The position numbers and the translations under genes are program-made. A stretch of 64,000 nucleotides of DNA. Origin: Pontederia crassipes. Lineage: Eukaryota; Streptophyta; Magnoliopsida; Commelinales; Pontederiaceae. The notes under the pieces are model-generated. The model saw only the letters and a list, made by a program, of their open reading frames with translations. It was not told the origin of the DNA and searched no databases. The DNA is taken from the NCBI GenBank assembly GCA_030549335.1, contig CM060189.1:32325001-32389000 (forward strand), written 5' to 3'. This document shows, piece after piece, positions 1-11,466 of the stretch (position 1 is the stretch's first letter; each line of letters starts with the position of its first letter).

Positions 1-315
1 TATTAAGCTTTTTTGCTTAATTTCTTATTGGTACTCTTATGAATGGAAGTTTTTTAGTACAATTTCTTTTCCACAAATAAGAGAAAATGATCTTACTGAA
101 TTTGACCTAACTTTTTTTAAAGTATTCTAATATGAAAAAAGAGTTCAAAGGACAAAACGGACCAACCAACTGAAGCTTTTTTGGGAGTGGCAAAGGAAGG
201 GTTGGTTGTAATATGCCAAATCCATTGGGACCTCACACGCATGACCCAAGTCCACACCCCGAGCGACCAACAACAACAACACATCGTGAGATATTTTTTC
301 TTTTTTTTTTCTCGT
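1..315 (+). promoter_or_regulatory. Upstream region and probable 5' leader of the glycyl-tRNA synthetase gene
   Basis: AT-rich at first, then pyrimidine-rich just before the first in-frame ATG at 316, with a T tract at about 295-310. I see no convincing TATA box. ATGs at 213 and 240 lie upstream of the main start. The one at 213 opens a reading frame that runs to 497 in another frame and so overlaps the start region; whether it is in the mRNA depends on the unknown transcription start. Confidence 0.4.
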
Positions 316-3300
316 ATGCGTTTCCCCGTTCCCATTTCCCTCTCCGCCACTATTCGCAAATCCCTAACCCCATCCAAACCCCTCTCCCTCGTCCTCCGAC
401 GCCACCCGTGCTCGCCGGCCTCTGTCGGCATCTCTGCCCCAATGGCGACGGCTGCTGCTGCCTCCGAGGATACCCTCCGGCGGGCCCTCGCCGATAAGCA
501 GGCCGAGGTCGACGCCCAGGCCAACGCCGTCCGCGATCTCAAGGCTGCCGGCGCCGCCTCCGCCGAGATCGAAGCCGCCGTCGAGCGCCTCAAGGCAGTC
601 AAGATCGAGCACGGCGCCGTCGCCCGCCGCCTCCAGGCCGCGGCCAACAGCAACGGCGACTCCCTCGCCAGTCGCGAGAAGTTTCGCCAGGCCGTCGTCA
701 ACACCCTCGAGAGGCGCCTCTTCTACATCCCAGCCTTCAAGATCTACCGCGGCGTCGCGGGGCTCTACGACTACGGCCCGCCTGGGTGCGCTGTCAAGTC
801 CAACGTGCTCGCCTTCTGGCGCCAGGTGAGCCCCGCTGCCTTTCTAGAAATTTGACAACTGATCTGCGTGGATCGTGTTCATGTAGCTTACTACTCTCAT
901 TATTCTCTTGGGGATGTCCATATTGCAATTTCAATAGTCGTTTCGTTTGCAATCGTCAGTAGCAGAATAGCTTTTAGATGTTAATCTCGATTGCTCGTGT
1001 TTGCACCTGAATCTCTCTTTCTTTATGTGTATTTTCTAGTGCAGTTGACCTTAGTAGAAAGATGCTGACACTTGAACTTGCTTTATCTTACTGTAGCATT
1101 TTGTTCTGGAAGAGAATATGTTGGAGGTTGATTGTCCCTGTGTCACACCGGAGGTTGTGCTAAAGGCATCTGGACACGTGGATAAATTCACAGACCTGAT
1201 GGTCAAGGATGAGAAGACTGGGACATGCTACCGAGCTGATCACTTACTTAAGGATCACTGCAAAGAGAAATTGGAGAAGGACCTTACCTTGTCGCCAGAG
1301 AAGGCTGCTGAGCTTAAGCATGTTTTGGCGGTGCTGGATGACCTTTCTGCTGAGGAGTTGGGGGCGAAACTGAAGGAATATGGAATCACAGCTCCTGAGA
1401 CAAAGAATCCTCTCTCTGATCCATATCCTTTCAATCTCATGTTCCAGACATCCATTGGTCCATCAGGTCTCCTCCCAGGGTGAGATACTTTGCTATCACT
1501 GCAAAATACTACGAGCCATGTAGTCACATTATTTATCTGAAAATAATTTACAGAAACACTGTTGTTATAGGTACATGAGGCCAGAGACGGCACAAGGAAT
1601 ATTTGTGAACTTTAAGGATTTGTACTATTACAATGGAAACAAGCTACCATTTGCAGCGGCCCAAATTGGCCAGGCATTTAGAAATGAGGTTTTCTTCTTT
1701 GTTTATATCCATTGGTTATCTACACGTTTTTTTTTTCCATTTCAAATATATTGTTCGTTTCGTGTGTTAATTCATTTTGTTTGATGAATCATCTTAAGGT
1801 GTTTACTATACGAGTGTGATTACTTTAAGGATTTCTATCACGAGACTAATTATTGAATAATCAAAAGAAAACAGATTATCCCTCGGATTCTTAGTACTTT
1901 TAAGCAATTTATAATGTATGTTTATTTTTTTCTTTTCTTCTTCAAGCTGTTTAAAGGTTACTTATTGTATTAAGTATCAACATTTTTTTTGAAGTATCAA
2001 CATTTCTAAATTGTGTTTATTTTTCTGACTGGAAGATCTCTCCACGTCAAGGACTTCTTAGAGTACGTGAGTTTACACTAGCTGAAATTGAGCACTTTGT
2101 GGATCCCGAAGACAAATCACATCCTAAGTTTGCTGATGTTGCCGACTTGGAGTTCCTGATGTTTCCAAGGGCTGAACAGTTAGCAGGAGAATCAGCCAAA
2201 CCAATTATTCTTGGCAAGGCAGTCTCGAAGGTTTGTGCTCTATTTCCCCTATTTTCTCTTATCCTAGGTACTGTTAGATTTACATCTTTGTTTCAATATT
2301 TTAAGTTTTTTTTTTCTAATATAACTTCTGGCCATAGGGGACTGTCAACAACGAAACTCTTGGCTATTTCATAGGGAGGGTATACCTTTTTCTGACATGC
2401 CTTGGCATTGACAAAGAACGACTGCGCTTCAGGCAGCATCTCCCAAATGAGATGGCCCATTATGCTGCTGACTGTTGGGATGCAGAGATAGAGTGTTCGT
2501 ATGGCTGGATTGAATGTGTTGGAATTGCGGATAGATCGGCTTATGATTTAAAGGCTCACTCAGTAAGTCATTGAGAACTTAGTTGCACCAGAAAAAAACT
2601 TGGTTGATTCCTTGATATTGTAAAGAGATAGATACTGATGGAAACCTACATAAATGAACCCTAACTAAGAAGTAATCTGAACCTATTTAAGTTATCAGCT
2701 TAATGCTAAATAAACTAAGGCAAAAAGTTGATATTCATCCAATTCTAGTTCCAAACCAACTATCCTTGGGTTTAAATAGAGTCGTAAACACCCTGTATTC
2801 CAAATAACAAGAATGTTAAATAAAAAAATCTAGACAATAGTTGGTTGTCCAAAATCAGGGTTGAAGGCTCTTGGTTGTTCCATAACTAAAATATTTCAGG
2901 GCTGAAGGCTCTTGATTGTTCTGGATCACTTACATTGTTGATATGTAGTGTGAACTTCGGTAGTCTTTCTTTGTCATCTCCTAGAGTGCATCTTTTGATA
3001 AATTACTGAAACCTGATTGGTAATGCAAGCACTTAGTCATTGCTACATATTCCTGTTCTCTTTTTTAGGATCAATCAAATCTGAAGTTTCAAATAAGTGA
3101 GCTCAAATTTCTCTTCTGGTTCCACTTTCTGTTTTCAATGTCTTTTGCTTTGAGTGATAGATTATGGTATATGTCTTAGTAGGATGTAGTCTGCTTTTGG
3201 CTTATCTACTTCAAGTAGTTTATTTTTGAATTGCATACTATTTTTAATTGGAGAGTGATGTCATTATAGTAAGTAGTCTACAACTGCTACTTGAATCTCC

Positions 3301-6060
3301 ATACTGAGTATATTTAAAAAGTTGGTGGCGCTTTGTGTCATTTCATTCTCCATGTATTGTGTGATATGTCTCCTATTGCTGATTTCTTTCTTGATCCCCT
3401 TTTTATCATAGATAATTTGTTCTTGTTTTCCTTTAAAAAATGTTCCTTTTATTCTTATTAACATGATGAAGAAAGCTGATATAGTTGAGATTGGTTTTCT
3501 TCCTCAAGTGTAGCTTCTAATTTAAAATGAATGTCCCTGAAAAAAATAAAAATGAAATGAATTTACTTCAGTTGAAGTGGCAAAACGTTTTTAAAGATAC
3601 ATTGTAAATGTAATCAATCCAGAAAGAAATATGATGGTAAATTGGTTGCTGAGTTATTGCTCAACTATATAAGTGCATTCTCCTAAAAAAATTGAATATT
3701 TCTTCTATTTTTTCGTTAAGTATTAATATTTATCTTTTTAATATTTTTTCATATAAAAAGTAAGGGGCAAAATTGATATTTCATGGTTATTAAGAAAAAA
3801 ACTTAACAAAATTGGATTAAATTTAATGAAAGAATGTAAGTGCCAAATTTGGATAAGTTTGGGGACTAAGATATGTAAATTTATAGTTTAGACTACATGT
3901 GGAAAGAGGTTATAGATCAGTGGGTGTTAAAGGAAATAACCTTAAAAGAAAAACAAAATCATACATGATATTCAACTATCACAAGAGCATCTCCTCAAAA
4001 GATAAAACAAAACTTATCACAAAAACAGGATCACAATTGTGCTCTAAATACCACTTGTGCCCTGATTTACAATCTCCGAAGGTGACTCCACCACAAGCAT
4101 CCGATTCTCCGTTCTCCACCTTTGGTATTCACTGCTCTTTATTCCTTGTTGGACTTCTAACAGTCATCATGCTTGGCGAACCCAGGCTGTGCCTCTTGTA
4201 ACGAGCACAGCCCGCATCCACAGCGTTGCATTAGGCTGCGCCCAATGTGATCACACATGCAGTGGCTGCCTCAGCTGAGCATGCTGCCCATTGATGGTGT
4301 CTACTGTTTTTTTTGGTGGATTCATTAGTTGTTTTAGAAGATTTGCACGTTTTGATGATAGTTGAATGATTGTAGCAAATTATCGTTATGTTAGACAATG
4401 TTACTTAGACCTTTTGTAACTAACGATGTTAGCTGTTTTTTAGTATTATTATGTTCTGTTAGCTGTTAATAACTTTGGATGACAGATGGCTAATTGAATC
4501 ATTATAATTTGCTAGACTGTTAGTATGTTAGTGGTAGTAACTTATTGTTATTTTGTAAAATTGTTGGCAATGATCAATCATACTCGAGTATTTGTTTCAT
4601 TACGATTATTGAGCATTACTTGAGTTGCGACTAAAAAACAACTTGGCATGTGATTGTGACAAGAATTTGAAAAATAGGTATTGACATGTATTTTAATCCA
4701 ATACATATTTTATTAGTTTATATTATGTTATTTTATTAGGGCTTTGATTGGACATACCCAGGCCCTTTTTTGCATCAACTAATCAGTTTTTGAAGAAATT
4801 TTGTTGATATGTACTTGACTTCTACTTCATCAGGAGAAAAGTGGTGTTGCTCTCGTCGCACATGAAAAGTTCTCCGAACCTAGAGAGGTTGAGGTAATAC
4901 TTTTTTCTGTAGCTTTATTCATTGCCCCCCAAAATATTTTATTCAGGTGATTTTATTATAATTTAATTGATCTTGTGTTCAATTACTTTGAAACTGAACA
5001 TGATTTCTTTGTGGTGCGCTCTGCTCAGAAATTAGTTATTGTGCCATCGAAGAAGGATCTTGGACTTGCATTTAAGGCCAACCAGAAGATGGTGATTGAA
5101 GCATTGGATGTAAGCTTACTTCTGCAATGCTTTTCTGTCATCTGGTTCTTAACATGTTTGTTAATTTCACTTGCTCCTGACTTATTGTCATAGGCTATGA
5201 GTGAAAAGGAGGCACTGGAGATGAAATCTGCTTTGGAATCTAAAGGGGAGGTGAATTTCCGTGTTTGCACTCTTGACAAAGATGTTGTCATTACAAAGAA
5301 CATGGTATCAATTAGTATGGAAAAGAAGAAGGAACATCAAAGGGTCTTTACGCCTTCTGTTATTGAACCGTCATTTGGAATTGGAAGAATCATCTACTGT
5401 CTTTTTGAGCATTCTTTCTATACAAGACCAAGCAAACAAGAGGATGAACAACTGAACGTTTTCCAATTTCCTCCTCTTGTGGCTCCTATAAAGTGCACTG
5501 TTTTCCCACTGATTAAGTCACAGAAGTTTGATGATGTGGCGAAAATAATTGCCAAATCACTGACATCAGCTGGAATTTCCCATATAATTGACATCACAGG
5601 TATGCTTATATTCTATGCTTACACCTACTTAGACTTACTGAAGTAGTTGGATTTACTGAAGAAACACATTACTGCTAGGGTAGCGGTAAGATGGTCAATT
5701 TGACTTCTCATGTCCAAATTTGTTTGGTGTTTCATTCTAATTTTATAAAATGTGGATTCAATTGTGTCTCTTTGCAACAATGACAATAAGGTGGATTCAA
5801 TGACCATTTTCTTATATTTTTCAGGCACATCGATAGGAAAGCGATATGCAAGAACAGATGAACTTGGTGTACCATTTGCCATTACTGTGGATTCAACCAC
5901 CAGCGTTACCATTCGTGAGAGGGATAGCAAGGAGCAAATTCGGGTGGCCATTGACGAGGTTGCTTCAGTTGTGAAGGAGGTTACAGATGGGCAAAGTACC
6001 TGGGCTGATATAATGTGGAGATATCCAACACACACAGCTTCACATGCTGATGAGGAATGA
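316..6060 (+). CDS. Glycyl-tRNA synthetase, dual-targeted (mitochondrial/cytosolic), nine exons
   Basis: Charges tRNA-Gly with glycine; class II aminoacyl-tRNA synthetase of the eukaryotic dimeric type. Exons read from GT-AG junctions and protein continuity: 316-825, 1097-1479, 1571-1688, 2036-2230, 2338-2562, 4834-4893, 5029-5109, 5194-5599, 5825-6060. They sum to 2,214 nt (737 residues), close to the Arabidopsis cytosolic/mitochondrial enzyme. Residues 1-42 are rich in Ser, Arg and Pro with no acidic residues, like a mitochondrial presequence. A WHEP-type helical domain follows (about 50-108), then the class II core with motif 2 (FRNE, 334-337, continuing across the exon 3/4 junction) and motif 3 (GIGR, 586-589), and a C-terminal anticodon-binding domain (about 620-725). 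No frameshift or missing key residue is seen, so the gene looks functional. Family assignment is firm; the exact first codon is less so. Confidence 0.95.
442..444 (+). other. Second in-frame ATG, likely start of the cytosolic GlyRS isoform
   Basis: This ATG lies 42 codons after the first (316) and directly precedes an Ala-rich stretch and the WHEP domain, where cytosolic enzymes start. The first ATG has C at -3 and C at +4, a poor context, and this one has G at +4. Leaky scanning would give a presequence-bearing and a cytosolic form from one mRNA. Dual targeting of plant GlyRS is known; the mechanism here is inferred. Confidence 0.6.
2563..4833 (+). other. Long intron 5 of the GlyRS gene
   Basis: A 2.27-kb intron between phase-compatible exons, with donor GTAAGT and acceptor CAG. 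It is AT-rich and holds no recognisable exon. A 26-base stretch around 2857 is repeated with small changes around 2897. A GC-richer patch at 4190-4290 reads as no known protein. Short open frames here show no family resemblance. Confidence 0.75.
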
Positions 6061-6274
6061 GACCGTCAATCAGAAATAAGTCCTGCGAAGAATTGCAGTA
6101 AAGCAGATATCACATATCCAAGTAATCACGCGTTTTCTATTGGCAGCATTTTGAGTGAAGATTTATTTATGGCATTTATTCTAAAATGTTTATCAGCTAA
6201 CTTATGGCATGTGCTAATACAACTACATTTCTTCTTCGATGTCCCCGTTTGCCTTGCGATTTCTATTTTTGTTT

Positions 6275-6280
6275 AATAAA
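6275..6280 (+). promoter_or_regulatory. Polyadenylation signal AATAAA of the GlyRS gene
   Basis: A canonical AATAAA about 215 bases after the stop codon, in a T-rich 3' region. It is the best candidate for the near-upstream element; the cleavage site is not visible. Confidence 0.5.
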
Positions 6281-6980
6281 CTGATGCTAATTATTTTTCT
6301 TTTGTTTTATTGATTTCAGTGATCTCCGTTTTCATAGTTGATATTAAATAAGGTTCAGGTAACTGGACAAACGATACTGAATCATAATAATTTGTTTTAG
6401 GCAATTTGATAATGTCAAGCATAAATCGTGTACGAGAATTGATGTGCGACTGAGCTGAGCATGCCAATTTGATCGACTTATAAAATGACAAATACACCAA
6501 TGCAATTCCATATCGTGAAATTAAATTTGGAAGTTTTAACTACCGAAAAAAAAATGGAAGCTTTAGAAATATACCAGGTATGTATGTCGGTAATTGGCAT
6601 GCTGTTTTCATTTGTATTGGCAAATTTAAAAGGAGCTAGTCTTTGAACATGCATGATTCAAAAGATAACTTCGAGAAAATTCTAAACGAAGGAAATAGAT
6701 AGATACAAATATTTTGAGGATCAATACTTAAAAAGAACCGAAAATTTCCAATTTACAAAATTAGAAAAAATCCAAATATATTGGAGGAATTTATATTGTG
6801 TGCCGGTTATTATAATTTTTAAATATGTCATCTCATTTGTAGTGTTACTTACTCGACCGAAAAGTTTGACTTATCACTTTGTGGTTGTTGATATGAACCA
6901 GAGAAAGGGTTTAACTCGTGAGTCACATTACATGTGACAAATTGAAGAGGATGAAGCTAAATAGTAAATACTGTTAGAGA
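6281..6980. other. Intergenic spacer, nothing recognised
   Basis: AT-rich sequence between the GlyRS 3' end and the target duplication of the outer retrotransposon. No coding potential or repeat structure was found on either strand. Confidence 0.6.
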
Positions 6981-6985
6981 TCAAG
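6981..6985. repeat. Left target site duplication TCAAG of the Tekay-type element
   Basis: TCAAG directly precedes the TG of the left LTR. The same five bases follow the CA of the right LTR at 31905-31909. This fixes the element at 6986-31904, including the nested insertion. Confidence 0.9.
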
Positions 6986-8439
6986 TGTAACGTCTCAAAA
7001 TCGTCCCTCCTGCTACGTTTGCCGCGTAGGCAGTCAGGTTAATTCCGGAAGCGCTACACTGCCTACTACACTATTGATTATGACCATTCAATAAAATATA
7101 TACGTGACATCAATATTATAATGAAATATAATACAAGACTTTAATACGAAAGTTCAAATGTCAGAATATCAAAGAGCATAGTTCATTCATGCAGATTGTA
7201 ACAAGATGATAAAAGACCATAATCACAAGAAGTTCAACATGCGGAAGAAAATTTGATAGGCGGAATAACACGATGTCTGTAAATAGCAAGATAATCATCA
7301 ACTAAATGCAATTGGAGAGATCCAATGATATAATTAGTCATGTGCAGCATCCTCCAAGCTCTGAGCACTTTCACACCTCATCAAGCAGCATTTTCACCTG
7401 CAAAATCTCAATGCAGGGGAATCGAATACCAGTGAGCAAAAAGTTCAGTACAATAGTAATATAGACGATGAAATAATAATCGATGATATAACATTTGAAT
7501 CAGTAATGAATAGGAATATGCTTCAAATATATCAGTACATGTGGACTATACTATAACAATGCCTTATCTTTATTATACTGTACCTTGAACATCCATATTC
7601 CTTGCAATAACCTTGCGTTTCCATACTTTACTGTGCTATACTCTGTACTTTACTATGCCATACTTTACTTTACATACTTTGCTTTACATTACTTTACTGT
7701 GAGTTGCACTACGTCTTTTACATTACTATAACATCCTTAATGTTAGTTGTTCTATGTGAGCTCGACTTTATTAGATTGGGATGCCAGAGGTGCCTCTCTG
7801 AATATGTAAAGCCAATAAGCTCATAAAGGGTGATGGGTGCGACTATGCGTCACCCATTTTGAAATGTAGGTGGAAGAGGACCTACACTCCAGGAATAGTG
7901 GTCATTGAAGAACCTGTAGGTTCACTGTCTCCTCAGTTAGCTACCTATCCCTTTGGTTCAGTTCTATGTTCTTTGGGAAAGGAGTGTGGCAAATGCATCA
8001 CCCTTCTTCGAAACACAGGTGGGAGAGGACCTGTAGCCCCATGATCAGTGATCATTGAAGACCAGTAGGTTCGCTGTCTCCTCAGCTAACTACCTACCCC
8101 TCTCTATACTATACTGTAATCCTTGTTACGTACAATGGGGCGACACATAGCAATCCCGTAGCTTTATCTTTACTTTACTTATCTTTGGTTATTATGATGT
8201 CTATGAATCAGGATTCAAATGGGCGTTAGTGTCTGTACAATAGGACTCGGTCAGTTATAAGTGAATTGAGTAGAGTCTCAAGTTAGGATTCCAAAGTCTG
8301 ACTCAGATCGGATCAGTGTCCGAATTGGATCATATCAGAAGTGATTCAATATTTCTCTATGGATTAGAGCTGAGTTGAACCGATTAGCCTGAACCGGTGG
8401 GTGGACTAGACCGGACCATTTGAAACGATTAAATGATTG

Positions 8440-8720
8440 AACCGATCGACCGTTTCTGGATCGGTCGACCGTTCTTCTCGGTTTGGCCGAGCCGAACCGG
8501 TCAACTTGAACCGGTCGACCGCTCTTGTTGGACCGGTTGACTATTCTCTAACATTGATCAACTAGCCATCTTGGATCGGCCGACCTTGTTGCTTGTCGGG
8601 CATCTGCCGGATTGGTCGACCGTGCACATGGGCCGATCGACCGATTTCTATGTGTGTCCTTGGATCGGTCGATCGTTCGAGGTGATCGGTCGACCATTCG
8701 AGGTGATCTCGTCAACGCGC
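8440..8720. repeat. CGGTCGACCG palindrome array in the left LTR
   Basis: Variants of the palindrome CGGTCGACCG (core GGTCGACC, GATCGACC or GGTCGATC) recur every 20-40 bases, separated by short pyrimidine-rich spacers such as GTTCTT. The right LTR carries the longer version at about 30770-31240. Confidence 0.8.
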
Positions 8721-9163
8721 TCTACGCACCAGATCGGTCCTTGCGATCAAACAGGGCCGCCGGTCATCTTCCTCGATTTCGGCGACCTTTCGACCATCAA
8801 ATCGCAATGACATCAATATGAAAAATGAAGTTTAGACAATTGCGATCATAATAGAATCCTCAAACGCATCAAATGATCATCAATTCGTCGTCTAGGGATT
8901 TAAAATACTATGGTACCTTCGATCGTCAGTTTTTGGATTCGTCGGATTGCTGTCGACGTTCAGAGGATCATCGATCGTTCCAGGCCGATGCAGGGGTGCG
9001 CCTGGTCCTTGAAGACGTCAAGGGTGATCACTGTGTGTCGATGAGCGTGTGGACGAGCGTCGAATCATTTGGTGCGCCTCCTCTGTTCTGTTCGTCGGGG
9101 TGGTTCGTCCGTCGTCGATGAAGAGAACGGGGGTGGCAGCCGGCGGGGTGTCCAAAAGGGGGG

Positions 9164-9193
9164 CGCGAGGGTGCCCTCGCGTCCCTTTTTATA
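9164..9193 (-). promoter_or_regulatory. LTR core promoter: TATA box plus start-proximal hairpin
   Basis: On the minus strand TATAAAAA lies at 9193-9186. Just downstream, 9181-9164 is an inverted repeat with two perfect 8-base arms (CGCGAGGG and CCCTCGCG) around a 2-base loop, near the expected transcription start. The right LTR has the same TATA (31682-31675), with the hairpin partly decayed. Confidence 0.6.
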
Positions 9194-9425
9194 GTTTCGG
9201 CCGTCGGCCAGCTCCAAAACGCGCGATCGGGGAAGGAGATTCCTCCCCGGTCGACCGTTTCTTATCTTTTCTTTCGTTTCTCTTTTTTTTTAAAACTAAC
9301 TTGAATTCCTTTCAAATTCTTTCCTTAATGGTAATAAATTCTGATTTCATTTTGATTTCCTTCATTAATTACGATTTACGTTTGATTTTGAATCCTTTCC
9401 TATTTTGAAAACTGCATGCGTTATA

Positions 9426-9450
9426 TTATTACCCTCTTAAAAGAAAATTC
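9426..9450 (-). other. Polypurine tract of the Tekay-type element
   Basis: On the minus strand a purine-rich run (AAGAGGGTAATAA) directly precedes the downstream LTR, where plus-strand DNA priming is expected. Confidence 0.55.
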
Positions 9451-9471
9451 ATCCTCGAATTTAGATAAAAG

Positions 9472-10540
9472 TTAAGACTCACCGAATAATTTAGGAATCT
9501 TCTTGCGTATTTCCGATTCTACTTCCCATGTTGTCTCTTTTCCCTGATGATGCTTCCATGCTACTTTGACTAATGACACACTCTTCTTCCCATGCTGGTG
9601 TTCTTGATACTCTAGTATTTCTATGGGTTGTTCTTCATATGTTAGATCCTCCTTGAGATTTGGTTCCTCAATTTGGATCACATTGACGTAGTCATGCTTG
9701 TACTTCCGAAGTAAAGAAATATGGAAGACGTTGTGCACTCTGGCATATGCCGGAGATAGGGCTAACCTGCATGTTGAGTCCCCAATCATATCTAAGATCT
9801 CAAATGGACCCATATACCTTGGGCTCAATTTTTCACGCTTGCTAAAATGCTTTACGTCTTTGGTGGGGGAGATCTTAAGTAGAACTTGATCTCCTGTCTT
9901 GAACGTATGTTCTCGACATTTCTTATTCGCATAAGCCTTCTGTCAATCTTGAGCTGACTTCATCATCTTCTTTATTAATTCAACTCTGTTTGTGTACTTT
10001 TGGACCTGCTTCTGTAGTTCAACGCTTAAGATCTTTGTTTCGCCCACTTCGTCCCAACATGCTAGGGAGCGACATGGTCGACCATATAATGCCTCAAGGG
10101 GGACATCTCTATGCTAGCATGGAAGCTGTTGTTGTAGGAGAACTCTATGGCTTGTCCCAGTTGCCATGCCAATCCAAGGCGCATGCCCTAAGCATGTCTT
10201 CCAACGTCTGGATCGTCCTCTCTGATTGTCCATCGGTCTGGGGATGGAAGACCGTACTATATCGAAATCTCGTACCGAAAGTATTCTGGAGGCTCTTCCA
10301 AAATCTTGATGTGAATCTAGGATCTCGATCAGATACGATGACTGATGGGATCCCATGGAGTCTAATGATCTCTTACACATATAGATCCATTAGACTTTCA
10401 AGAGATTGTTTTACCTTGATGGGTAAGAAATGAGCCGATTTAGTAAGTCGGTCCACTATCACCCAGATGGCATCATGCTCTTTCTGGGTCCGAGGCAGAC
10501 CCGTAATGAAATCCATAACTATCTCTTTTCACTTCCACTG
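9472..10540 (-). pseudogene. Integrase with C-terminal chromodomain, degenerate
   Basis: Read from 10540 down to 9472. The core shows the three catalytic positions: Asp in the MDF motif (about 10505), Asp in VSDRDPRF, and Glu in [11 protein letters not shown] (about 10240). A GPF/Y-type module follows (MGPFEILD, about 9810), then a chromodomain-like end with an invariant-type W in WKHH and a second W in TTWEVE. Stop codons interrupt the core (a TGA before MDF, a TAA after DLYV, others near 10140 and 10100), while the last 118 codons are open. In chromoviruses the chromodomain steers integration into heterochromatin. No working integrase can be made from this copy. Confidence 0.85.
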
Positions 10541-11014
10541 TAGGATGCCAAGACTCTTTAAGGTCCCTTGGGGTTTCTGGTGTTCCACCTTGACCTGTTG
10601 ACAAATTATGCATTTGGAGTCATATTCTGCGATCTCTTTCTTCATGTCTAGCCACCAGAAACTCCTCTGTACATCCTTAGACATCTTTGTACTCCTTGGG
10701 TGGATTGCAAATTCAGATTTGTGACATTCATCTAGTACTTCTCTCCGGAGTTCAGTGTTATTCGGTACTCATAAACGATCACGGTACCTGATGCCACCAT
10801 ATGAAGAGACCTTAAAATTTGTCATTTCGAGACTAGTCTTTATCATCATAGTCTGATAGTCTGGATCTTTGACTTGTGCTTCAATGATTCTTCCTATAAT
10901 AACTGGTACTAGACGTTGCATCATCATCAATGATCCGTCATGTCTTGCCTTTGATGTCCATTTGAAAAGCTCTTCCATAAGTTCAAACTGTCGAAGGCGC
11001 ATGAAGGATCCTTT
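10541..11014 (-). pseudogene. Degenerate region between RNase H and integrase core
   Basis: On the minus strand this corresponds to the RNase H/integrase linker and the integrase zinc-binding N-terminus. A stretch at 11002-10769 is open and resembles the linker (Q-V-K-D-P type). I could not pick out a complete HHCC set, so the N-terminal finger is probably decayed by frameshifts. Confidence 0.5.
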
Positions 11015-11317
11015 CTATTTTCGACTAAGAGCGTCGACTACAGAGTTTGCTTTACTAGGATAGTAGTTAATGACAAACTCATAGTCCTTTAAGAATTCCA
11101 TCCATTTTCTTTGGCGCATATTCATGTTCTTCTGTGTGAAAACATACTTCAAGCTCTTTTGGTCAGTGTAGACCACGAACTCTTCTCCGTACAAATAATT
11201 GCGCCAAAGCTTCAAGGCAAATACTACTGCTATCAATTCGAGATCATGTGTCGGATAATTAACCTTGTGTTTCTTCAATTGTGTGGATGCATACGCTACA
11301 ACTTTTCCATGTTGCAT
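11015..11317 (-). pseudogene. RNase H domain of the Tekay-type pol
   Basis: One hundred open codons typical of Gypsy RNase H: an opening [17 protein letters not shown] segment, the Glu-bearing motif [16 protein letters not shown], the YTDQKSLKY Asp motif and a closing ADALSRK-like end, here VVDALSRK. This is the best preserved pol piece. It degrades the RNA of RNA-DNA hybrids during reverse transcription. It is cut off from RT by frameshifts around 11320-11460. Confidence 0.85.
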
Positions 11318-11466
11318 TAGTACACACCCCAGTTCTATGCCACTAGCATCATATAGACTACGTAACCACCATTGCCTGATGGTAACGTAAGGATAGGTGT
11401 TGTAGTCAGCCGCTTCTTTAGTTCCTGAAAACTTTCTTCACATTTGGGTGCTTAGATGAACTTCTC

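Larger units (their letters stand above)
6986..9425 (-). repeat. Left (downstream) LTR of the Tekay-type element
   Basis: About 2,440 bp, from TGTAAC to GTTATA, a decayed GTTACA (the right LTR keeps GTTACA). It contains a low-complexity tract of TACTTTAC-like words (about 7560-7740), two related blocks at 7860-7900 and 8000-8050, a palindrome-rich GGTCGACC array (8440-8720) and a TATA box facing left. The partner LTR is about 150 bp longer because this copy lacks part of the palindrome array. Confidence 0.9.

Noticed and set aside
117..704. 195-codon minus-strand frame over GlyRS exon 1
   Set aside because: Shadow of GC-rich coding sequence; the plus strand encodes the WHEP domain and catalytic start with clear homology.
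3899..4201. 100-codon frame inside GlyRS intron 5
   Set aside because: No family resemblance, no splice signals joining it to the gene, low-complexity composition.
7560..7740. Possible tandem satellite in the Tekay LTR
   Set aside because: The TACTTTAC words are irregular in spacing and order; low complexity rather than a true tandem array.
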